NCBI RefSeq assembly: GCF_014145675.1
Contig: NZ_JACGZW010000009.1
Coordinates: 434,001-498,000 of the forward strand
DNA length: 64,000 nt
Reading direction: 5' to 3'
Source: Amycolatopsis dendrobii
GTDB lineage: Bacteria; Actinomycetota; Actinomycetes; Mycobacteriales; Pseudonocardiaceae
Each line of letters starts with the position of its first letter. Within the stretch, counting starts at the first letter, position 1. Both the position numbers and the translations under genes were made by a program. Positions 58,347 through 64,000 of this stretch are shown here, one piece after another. The notes beneath the pieces are model-generated. The model ran no database searches. It saw only the letters and a list, made by a program, of their open reading frames with translations, and was not told the origin of the DNA.

Positions 58347-59035
58347 CGAAGCGCCCTCCGCGACCACGGGGCCAGCGCGCGTTCGCTCAGCCACAGCAGC
58401 AAATCGACGAGCACCGCCAGCGCGATCGACAGCACGACGCCGACGATGATCGGGCTCGGATTCGGGATCGTCGTCTGAATGCCTGCCCGGATGAAGTAGC
58501 CGAGCCCGCCCATGCCGAGCAGCGACGTGACGGTGACCAGGCCGATCGTCGTCACCGCGGCCACGCGCAGCCCGGCGATCACCACCGGCAGCGCGAGCGG
58601 CAGTTCGACCTGCCACAGCAGCCGCCGCGGTGTGAAGCCCATCCCGATCGCCGCTTCACGCACCTCGGTCGGCACCTGCTGCACGCCGGTCACGATGTTG
58701 CGGATCAGGATCAGCAGCGTGTACGTCGCCAGCGGGATGACCGAGGTGGCGAAGGAGAACCCGAGCAGCGGAACCAGCAGCGCGAACGCGCCCAGGCTCG
58801 GGATCACGTAGAGGGCGCCCGCCGTGCCGATCACGAACGGATAGAACCAGCGGTAGCGCAGGCACAGCGTGGCGAGCGCGAGCGAAAGCACGAGGCCGAC
58901 GCCGAGCGCGGTCGCGGTGAGGGCGATGTGCTCGCCGAGCCGCTGCAGAATCGCGTCGGCGTTGCGTTCGACCCACCGCCATTCGAAGAGGGGACGGCTG
59001 CTGTCGGCCAGCAGCGGGGTCACGGACGCGTGCAC
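58343..59035 (-). CDS. Quaternary-amine ABC permease (OpuCB/OpuCD-like)
   Basis: 230 aa from GTG 59035. EAA loop EVREAAIGMGFTPRRLLWQV and LP; TM motif TAGALYVIPSLGAFALLVPL. It forms a heterodimer with the second permease, with which it overlaps by 4 nt. OpuC-type systems move glycine betaine, choline, carnitine; the related EgtUV system moves ergothioneine. Confidence 0.85.
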   Translation of the reverse strand: MHASVTPLLADSSRPLFEWRWVERNADAILQRLGEHIALTATALGVGLVLSLALATLCLRYRWFYPFVIGTAGALYVIPSLGAFALLVPLLGFSFATSVIPLATYTLLILIRNIVTGVQQVPTEVREAAIGMGFTPRRLLWQVELPLALPVVIAGLRVAAVTTIGLVTVTSLLGMGGLGYFIRAGIQTTIPNPSPIIVGVVLSIALAVLVDLLLWLSERALAPWSRRALR

Positions 59036-59175
59036 GGCGCGACCTTACCCCGATCGAGCGACAATATTCCGGCTCGTGAGATTCCGTGGCGAGGATTCCT
59101 AACCAGTGGTTTCTGTCGGGGGTCGCGGTTAGGGTCCATTCCCACTAACGAGTGAACTGAGGAGTGTGGGGACAC

Positions 59176-60093
59176 GTGCGCTGGACCCGGAACATCCGAG
59201 TGGCCGCGCTGGTGGCGACGGCCGCGCTCGGCTTGACCGCGTGCGGTGGGGGAAGCGACCAGCCGGCCGCGCCGAGCAAGGGCGGCGCTCCGATCGTCGT
59301 CGCCTCGTTCAACTTCACCGACAGCCAGATCCTTGCCGAGATCTACGCGGGCGCGCTGGAGGCCAAGGGCTATCCGGTCACCCGGAAGCTGAACCTCGGC
59401 TCGCGGGAGCTGGTCTACCCGTCGCTCAAATCCGGAGAACTGCAGTTCCTGCCGGAGTACCAGGGCGCGGCGATCACGACCGGCTTCGGCAAGGAAGCGA
59501 CCAAGGACGCCAAGGCCGAGCACGAACAGCTGGAGAAGCTTTTCGCGCCTGAGGGCGTCGGGCTGCTGAACTACGCGGCCGCCGAGGACAAGAACACCTA
59601 CATCGTGAAGGCCGACCTCGCGAAGTCGAAGGGCATCTCCTCGATCAGCGACCTGAAGAAGCTCGACAAGGTCGTCATGGCCGGTCCGCCGGAGTGCGAG
59701 AAGCGGCTGCCGTGCTTTAAGGGCTTCAAGGATGTCTACAAGCTGACGAACGCCACCTTCCAGACAGTGCAGGAGGCCGGGCCGCGCGTGCAGCAGCTCA
59801 ACTCCGGCGCGGTCACGGTGATCCCAGTCGACTCGGTCAGCCCGCTGGTCGGCGACTCGCAGTACGTCGCGCTCAAGGACGACCTCACCATCGTGCCCAC
59901 CGAGAACGTGGTGCCCGCGGTGAACAAGAAGGTGCTCGACGAGCGCGGCGCGGACTTCGCGGCCGTCGTCAACGCGGTCAGCGCGAAGCTCACCACGGAC
60001 GGCATGCGCGAGCTGAACAAGCGGGTCGACGCGGACGGCGAGCCCGCCGCCGACGTGGCCAAGGACTGGCTGAAGCAGCAGGGCCTCAGCTGA
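59176..60093 (+). CDS. Quaternary-amine ABC substrate-binding lipoprotein
   Basis: 305 aa from GTG 59176 (GTG 59164 possible; GAGGAG lies upstream). Lipobox LGLTACGG gives the lipid-modified Cys. Mature part: VVASFNFTDSQILAEIYAGA, GELQFLPEYQGAAI and TVIPVDSVSPLVGDSQYVAL, as in OpuCC/ProX-2 binding proteins. Aromatic cage residues cannot be aligned by eye. It is divergent from the permease operon, with 140 bp between the starts. Confidence 0.85.
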   Translation: MRWTRNIRVAALVATAALGLTACGGGSDQPAAPSKGGAPIVVASFNFTDSQILAEIYAGALEAKGYPVTRKLNLGSRELVYPSLKSGELQFLPEYQGAAITTGFGKEATKDAKAEHEQLEKLFAPEGVGLLNYAAAEDKNTYIVKADLAKSKGISSISDLKKLDKVVMAGPPECEKRLPCFKGFKDVYKLTNATFQTVQEAGPRVQQLNSGAVTVIPVDSVSPLVGDSQYVALKDDLTIVPTENVVPAVNKKVLDERGADFAAVVNAVSAKLTTDGMRELNKRVDADGEPAADVAKDWLKQQGLS

Positions 60094-60098
60094 GTGTC

Positions 60099-60138
60099 GT
60101 GAGTGGCGATGCCGGTTAGAACCGGCATCGCCACTCAC
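60099..60138. repeat. Palindromic repeat, copy 2
   Basis: Perfect 19-bp inverted repeat (60099-60117 with 60120-60138) with a 2-nt centre. It shares GCCGGTTAGAACCGGC and the GTGAGT/ACTCAC ends with copy 1 at 57596-57637. It lies 5 bp after the binding-protein stop and could terminate transcription. Confidence 0.8.
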
Positions 60139-60187
60139 AACCCCATGTGCGAAGGTGACCTCGGCGAACCCCTGAGGAGGAAACGAC

Positions 60188-60622
60188 ATGGGCAAGGTCA
60201 CGGCCACCGCGGAGCGCACGATCGACGCGCCGGTGGAACGCGTGCGTGAGCTGGTCGCGGACTACGCCGAGACCCGGCCGAAGCTGCTCACCGAGCACTA
60301 CCGCGACTACGAGGTCAGCGAGGGCGGCGTCGGCGCCGGCACGAAGGCCAGCTGGAAGCTGCAGGCCACGTCCAAGCGCGTGCGCGACGTCGCGGCCACG
60401 GTGACCGAGCCGTCGCCGGGCACCTTCGTCGAGACCGACGCGAACTCCAGCATGGTCACCACCTGGACCGTCACCGCCTCCGGCGAGCGTTCGCTCGTCC
60501 GCATCGAGACCAGCTGGGACGGCGCGGGCGGCATCGGCGGCTTCTTCGAGAAGACCTTCGCGCCCGGCGGGTTGAAGAGGATCTACGACGGCGTGCTCGG
60601 CAAGCTCGCGGAGATCGTGTAG
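60188..60622 (+). CDS. SRPBCC-fold protein
   Basis: 144 aa from ATG 60188, with GAGGAGG 7 nt upstream. START/polyketide-cyclase fold: ATAERTIDAPVERVRELVAD at the N terminus and FFEKTFAPGGLKRIYDGVLG as the C-terminal helix. Ligand and function unknown. A hairpin (60654-60695) separates it from the next gene. Confidence 0.78.
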   Translation: MGKVTATAERTIDAPVERVRELVADYAETRPKLLTEHYRDYEVSEGGVGAGTKASWKLQATSKRVRDVAATVTEPSPGTFVETDANSSMVTTWTVTASGERSLVRIETSWDGAGGIGGFFEKTFAPGGLKRIYDGVLGKLAEIV

Positions 60623-60653
60623 CGCTTGCCACAGCTCCGGGGACAATCGGAAT

Positions 60654-60695
60654 GCGCGCCCCGGTTTCTCCGTTGGCCGGGTAGACGGGGCGCGC
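60654..60695. terminator. Hairpin between SRPBCC and MDR genes
   Basis: GCGCGCCCC (60654-60662) pairs with 60687-60695. A second self-complementary GGGGCGCGCGCCCC begins at 60687, so alternative folds exist. Confidence 0.5.
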
Positions 60696-60735
60696 GCCCC
60701 GCTTCAGTCCAGCTTGAACGAAACGGAGTTCGACG

Positions 60736-61761
60736 GTGAACGCACCCGCAACGCCCGCCAAGGCGACCGAGATCCGGCTCGCGGCCCGTCCGCACGGCGT
60801 CCCGACCATGGACAATTTCGACATCGTCGAGACCGAGGTGCCGAAGCCAGGTCCCGGGCAGATCCTGGTGCGCAACCTGGTGATGAGCGTCGACCCGGCG
60901 ATGCGCGGCCGGATGAACGACGTGAAGTCCTACTCGCCGCCGTTCGTGGTCGGCGAGGCCATGCAGGGCGGCGCGGTCGGCGAGGTCATCGAGTCCACTG
61001 TGGACGAGTTCGCGGTCGGTGACCACGTGCTGCACCAGGCGGGCTGGCGTACGCACGCGGTGCTCGACGCCAAGCGAGCGGTCAAAGTGGACGATTCCGT
61101 CGCGCCGCTCTCGACCTACCTCGGCGTGCTCGGGATGCCGGGCCTGACCGCGTACGCCGGACTGCTGGTGAGCGCGGAATTCAAGCCGGGCGACACGGTT
61201 TTCGTCTCCGGCGCGGCCGGTGCGGTCGGCTCGCTCGTCGGGCAGCTGGCCCGGCTCAAGGGCGCCAAGCGGGTGATCGGCAGCGCGGGTTCGGCGGAGA
61301 AGGTCCGCTACCTCACCGAGGAGCTCGGCTTCGACGCCGCCTTCAACTACAAGGACGGACCGGTCGCCGAGCAACTCGCCGCGGCCGCGCCCGAGGGCAT
61401 CGACGTCTACTTCGACAACGTCGGCGGCGAGCACCTGGAAGCCGCGATCGCGTCGATGAACCTGCACGGCCGGATCGCCATCTGCGGGATGATCTCGCAG
61501 TACAACGCCACCGAGCCGACCCCTGCTCCGCGCAATCTGGTGCAGCTCATCGCGAAGCGGATCACCATGCGCGGCCTGCTCGTGCTCGACCACTGGCACC
61601 TGATGCAGGAGTTCGTGGCCGAGGTCGCGCCGCTCGTCGCGTCCGGCGAGATCAAGTACTCCGAGACCTTTGTGGACGGTATCCGCAACGCACCGGATGC
61701 CTTCCTCGGTCTGCTCAGCGGGGCGAACACCGGAAAGATGCTGGTGAGCCTCAGCTCCTGA
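60736..61761 (+). CDS. MDR-family NADP-dependent oxidoreductase
   Basis: 341 aa from GTG 60736. Zinc-independent medium-chain reductase of the prostaglandin-reductase/leukotriene-dehydrogenase type: VMSVDPAMRGRMNDVKSYSP, LGVLGMPGLTAYAGLL, VFVSGAAGAVGSLVGQLARL (NADP loop) and DVYFDNVGGEHLEAAI. It likely reduces alpha,beta-unsaturated carbonyls. Overlaps the convergent HAD gene by 11 bp. Confidence 0.88.
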   Translation: MNAPATPAKATEIRLAARPHGVPTMDNFDIVETEVPKPGPGQILVRNLVMSVDPAMRGRMNDVKSYSPPFVVGEAMQGGAVGEVIESTVDEFAVGDHVLHQAGWRTHAVLDAKRAVKVDDSVAPLSTYLGVLGMPGLTAYAGLLVSAEFKPGDTVFVSGAAGAVGSLVGQLARLKGAKRVIGSAGSAEKVRYLTEELGFDAAFNYKDGPVAEQLAAAAPEGIDVYFDNVGGEHLEAAIASMNLHGRIAICGMISQYNATEPTPAPRNLVQLIAKRITMRGLLVLDHWHLMQEFVAEVAPLVASGEIKYSETFVDGIRNAPDAFLGLLSGANTGKMLVSLSS

Positions 61762-62410
61762 CGATCGCGTCAGCCAGTTCGGGCATGGTCGCCGCGGTGT
61801 AGGTCGCGGCGGGCAGGCCGGGCAGCGGATGGACTCCGGGGCGCGCGAGCAGCGCGGTCCGGAGTCCTGCTGCTTGGGCCCCGGCGATGTCCCAGCCGTG
61901 CGCGGCGACCATCACCGCCTGGCCGGGCTCGACGCCGAAGGCGCGCAGCACCTGGAGGTACGGCTCCGGTGCGGGCTTGAGCCTGCTGACTTGCTGCGCG
62001 GAGAAGATCCGGTCGAATTTCGTTGCCAGGCCAGCGTTCTGCAGCTGTGCTTCGGCGGTCGCGAGCGGCGAGTTCGTGAGCGCGACTACCTGGTGCCCGG
62101 CCTGGCGCAAACGGTCCAGGCCGGGTGCGACGTCGGCGTGCGCGGGCAGGGCACGCAGGCCGTCGCCGACCTTCACCAGTTCGGCGTCGGTCAGTTCATG
62201 ACCGTGCCGTGCGCACACGGCGGCCGCGGCTTCCCCGGCGATCTGCGCGAAATCGCGGTACTGGCCTGCCGCGGTCACCGTGAGCACGGTGTGGATCGCG
62301 AGCGTGAACCATTCCTGCCGCGCTTGCGGATCTCCGGTGAATTTGGTGAACAGCGGGTCGAGCGCAGTCAGGTCGAGCAGTGTCTCGTTGACGTCGAACA
62401 CGCACAGCAT
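61751..62410 (-). CDS. Haloacid dehalogenase type II-like HAD hydrolase
   Basis: 219 aa. Nucleophile Asp in VFDVNETLLDL (the Asn-containing motif I typical of L-2-haloacid dehalogenases), Ser in VALTNSPLAT (motif II), Lys in RLKPAPEPYLQ (motif III) and VAAHGWDIAGAQAAG (motif IV). Substrate may be a 2-haloacid, or it may be a phosphatase, since motif I alone does not settle it. Confidence 0.82.
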   Translation of the reverse strand: MLCVFDVNETLLDLTALDPLFTKFTGDPQARQEWFTLAIHTVLTVTAAGQYRDFAQIAGEAAAAVCARHGHELTDAELVKVGDGLRALPAHADVAPGLDRLRQAGHQVVALTNSPLATAEAQLQNAGLATKFDRIFSAQQVSRLKPAPEPYLQVLRAFGVEPGQAVMVAAHGWDIAGAQAAGLRTALLARPGVHPLPGLPAATYTAATMPELADAIVRS

Positions 62411-62464
62411 CGCGCCTCCTGCCGGTGAACCGCTTGCGTACCAGGGTCCTCCGTCAGCCGCGGG

Positions 62465-62869
62465 CTAGGCAAGCGCGGTGATCAATTCGGCGAGAACTCC
62501 CTGCCAATGGCGGCGCTGCTGCTCCCGTTCGGCGGCATCGGCCAGCCGTTCCTGGTGAATGCGCAGCATTGTTTTGTCCGGGCCGCTGGCGCGCACGGCG
62601 AGTTGCAGGGTCGTTTCGTGCGCCCAGCCGGCCGGCTGCCAGGTGAGCCGGATCCGGTCCATTTCGCGGAAACTGCGCGTCTCGCCGCGGATTCCGTCGG
62701 CGGTCTCGTATCCGACGCCGGGTTCGGGTTGGACGGTGACACCCTCGCCGAGCCAGATCGCCACGCCCGCCGCGGAGGTGATGAAATCCCAGACGTCCTC
62801 GGCGGAGCGGCCGACCGTTTTCGAGACGCCGATCTGCCAGCCCGCGTCCTTGGTCTTTCCGACGCTCAC
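62465..62869 (-). CDS. SRPBCC/AHSA1-like protein
   Basis: 134 aa from GTG 62869, overlapping the RidA stop by 4 nt (GTGA). SVGKTKDAGWQIGVSKTVGR then SAEDVWDFITS and DRIRLTWQPAGWAHETTLQL are the typical Aha1-domain pattern. Function unknown. Second gene of the RidA operon. Confidence 0.78.
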   Translation of the reverse strand: MSVGKTKDAGWQIGVSKTVGRSAEDVWDFITSAAGVAIWLGEGVTVQPEPGVGYETADGIRGETRSFREMDRIRLTWQPAGWAHETTLQLAVRASGPDKTMLRIHQERLADAAEREQQRRHWQGVLAELITALA

Positions 62870-63258
62870 TTGGCCACCGCCGCGATCGCGCTGACCTCGA
62901 CGAGCGCGCCCGGCACGGCCAGCCCGGCCACGCGCTGGACGGTCACCGGCGGCGTCGCTCCCGCCAGCGCCGCGGCGGCGGCCGGATAAGCCTTGGCGAG
63001 CTCGACGTCCGCGACCAGCAGGATGTTCAGCATCACCACATCCTGGACGGTCGCGCCGCCTGCGGCCAGCGCCGTCTTCAGGTTGGCCATCACCCGCTCG
63101 ACCTGCGCGGCGACGTCGGATCCGCCGACGAGCGCGCCGTTCGCGTCGACCGCGTTCTGGCCGCCGACGTAGAGCGTCGTCGCGCCCGGCGGGACCACGG
63201 CGACCTGGGCGAAGGCGGGGGACTGGACGAGCCCTTCAGGGCGGAGCAGCTGAGTCAT
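62866..63258 (-). CDS. RidA-family protein
   Basis: 130 aa. YjgF/RidA fold: ATTLYVGGQNAVDANGALVG, QVERVMANLKTALAAGGATV and VTVQRVAGLAVPGALVEVSA. The Arg that in active RidA binds the carboxylate of enamines is not at the usual place (V-E-V rather than an R-containing motif), so it is probably of the Rid2-7 type. Divergent from a WYL regulator that probably controls the operon. Confidence 0.82.
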   Translation of the reverse strand: MTQLLRPEGLVQSPAFAQVAVVPPGATTLYVGGQNAVDANGALVGGSDVAAQVERVMANLKTALAAGGATVQDVVMLNILLVADVELAKAYPAAAAALAGATPPVTVQRVAGLAVPGALVEVSAIAAVAK

Positions 63259-63264
63259 GAAACG

Positions 63265-63292
63265 AGTATGACCAGATACCCGGTCGGATACT
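63265..63292. promoter_or_regulatory. Inverted repeat between RidA operon and WYL gene
   Basis: AGTATGACC (63265-63273) and GGTCGGATACT (63282-63292) make a near-palindrome in the 62-bp spacer, the natural position for a WYL-regulator operator. Confidence 0.4.
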
Positions 63293-63320
63293 GTCCTAGT
63301 TTCGCGCGAGAATCGAGACC

Positions 63321-64000
63321 ATGACCACCACGAGCCGTCGCCTGGAGACGCTGGCGTTGCTGCAGGCGCGTCCCGGCATCTCGGCCACCGACCTCGCGGC
63401 CCGGCTCGGCGTCACCGAGCGCACGACGCGGCGCGACATCGCTCAGCTGCGCGAACTCGGGTACCGCATCGACGGCGAACCGGGCCGGGTCGGCGGCTAT
63501 CGGCTCGCGCACGGCACCGCGATGCCGCCGCTGCTGCTGGACGCCGACGAGGTCGCGGCGGTTTCCCTCGGCCTGCAGACGGCGGTGGCGGTAGACGGAC
63601 TGGAAACCGCCACCGTGACGGCGCTGGCCAAGCTGACCCAGGTGGTGCCAACCCGCTGGCAGGCCCGGCTATCCGCGCTCGCGGAGGTGGAATCGTTGCC
63701 GGGCAAGCCCTTCCGGCAAGCAGCACGCGACATTCTGGTGCCGCTCGCGTTGGCTTGCCGGGCTGGTGAGGCGGTCCGGATCCGGCATCGCGCCTTGGCT
63801 GCTCCGTCGGCGAAGCCCGTTGATGTGCAGCCCTATCGGCTCATCACGGTCCGGCGGCAGTGGTACCTCGTCGCTTGCCCGCGTGGAACCAGTGAATGGA
63901 AAACCTTCGCGGTGGACCGGATCGAGGCGGTCCAGCCGCTCGGGATCAAGCTGCCCGCGCCGGAACCACCGTCCACTGTGGCCGATCTGATCACGGACAC
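63321..64000 (+). CDS. HTH-WYL transcriptional regulator, cut by window end
   Basis: At least 226 aa from ATG 63321; the window ends before the stop. N-terminal winged HTH (LLQARPGISATDLAARLGVT, TRRDIAQLRELGY) and WYL domain (QPYRLITVRRQWYLVACPRG). The C-terminal extension is missing. Typical YafY/PafC-like regulator, with the adjacent divergent RidA operon as the likely target. Confidence 0.85.
   Translation, partial: MTTTSRRLETLALLQARPGISATDLAARLGVTERTTRRDIAQLRELGYRIDGEPGRVGGYRLAHGTAMPPLLLDADEVAAVSLGLQTAVAVDGLETATVTALAKLTQVVPTRWQARLSALAEVESLPGKPFRQAARDILVPLALACRAGEAVRIRHRALAAPSAKPVDVQPYRLITVRRQWYLVACPRGTSEWKTFAVDRIEAVQPLGIKLPAPEPPSTVADLITD

Overview
The window is from a high-GC actinomycete. 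The codon use (mostly G or C in third position), frequent GTG starts, many probably leaderless genes, an hbhA-type gene cluster, a DUF397/DUF5753 gene pair and a characteristic set of intergenic palindromes all point to the Pseudonocardiaceae, most likely Amycolatopsis. This is inferred from sequence style; no taxonomic search was possible. There is no rRNA, insertion sequence, integrase, CRISPR array or large biosynthetic cluster. It reads as ordinary chromosome carrying accessory metabolic and regulatory genes, with many overlapping convergent pairs.

0-10 kb: a small unknown gene, a highly structured non-coding stretch (about 0.69-0.91 kb), a tRNA-Glu/Asp/Phe cluster with promoter and terminator, a Tat-exported family 9 glycoside hydrolase, a secreted S1 serine protease, an arylamine N-acetyltransferase, a PAS-GGDEF-EAL c-di-GMP protein, a rhomboid-like membrane protein and a Pro/Ser-rich membrane protein. 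10-24 kb: APC transporter, PLP decarboxylase, a flavin-type oxidoreductase with a divergent leaderless TetR, an NCS2 purine permease, a MetE-like methyltransferase with a NIPSNAP protein, a double-HTH MerR divergent from an erythromycin-esterase-like protein, a ferredoxin reductase with pobA, and an AlbA-type ATP-binding regulator broken by a 1-nt frameshift.

24-45 kb: an HTH-Clp-N protein with a candidate 15-residue microprotein, gnd, an MBL hydrolase, a DUF5753 XRE regulator, a glycosyltransferase, a DUF574 methyltransferase, two unrecognised small reverse-strand ORFs, DUF397, two amidases (one in an amidase-TetR-MpaB operon), a haloacetate-dehalogenase-like hydrolase, a CGNR regulator, DinB, a D-cysteine-desulfhydrase-like enzyme, DUF998, a PP2C-like phosphatase, a repeat-rich intergenic region, a second HTH/Clp-N locus, and a divergent MocR/YczE pair. 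44-64 kb: a low-complexity secreted protein, a DapC-like aminotransferase, DUF445, a cluster of DnaA-box sequences away from any dnaA gene, a second CGNR regulator, VOC, zinc-ribbon and P-loop proteins, an enoyl-CoA hydratase remnant, a PCMT-like methyltransferase, the XRE-hbhA-DUF2516-YbaK block, a MIO-less histidine-ammonia-lyase-like protein beside a quaternary-amine ABC transporter, SRPBCC and MDR proteins, a haloacid dehalogenase, and a RidA/SRPBCC operon divergent from a WYL regulator cut by the window end.

The two most interesting signals are these. (1) Two separate loci (24.05 and 41.31 kb) carry the same architecture: a textbook -35/N17/-10 promoter whose -35 and spacer form a GGTTGAC palindrome, a probably leaderless ATG, a small HTH module and a Clp-N domain. 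In one locus the HTH and Clp-N parts are fused; in the other they are adjacent overlapping genes. (2) An ammonia-lyase homologue in which the cofactor-forming Ala-Ser-Gly reads Ser-Ala-Gly lies next to OpuC-type betaine permeases and a binding protein, which suggests uptake and cleavage of a betainised amino acid such as ergothioneine.
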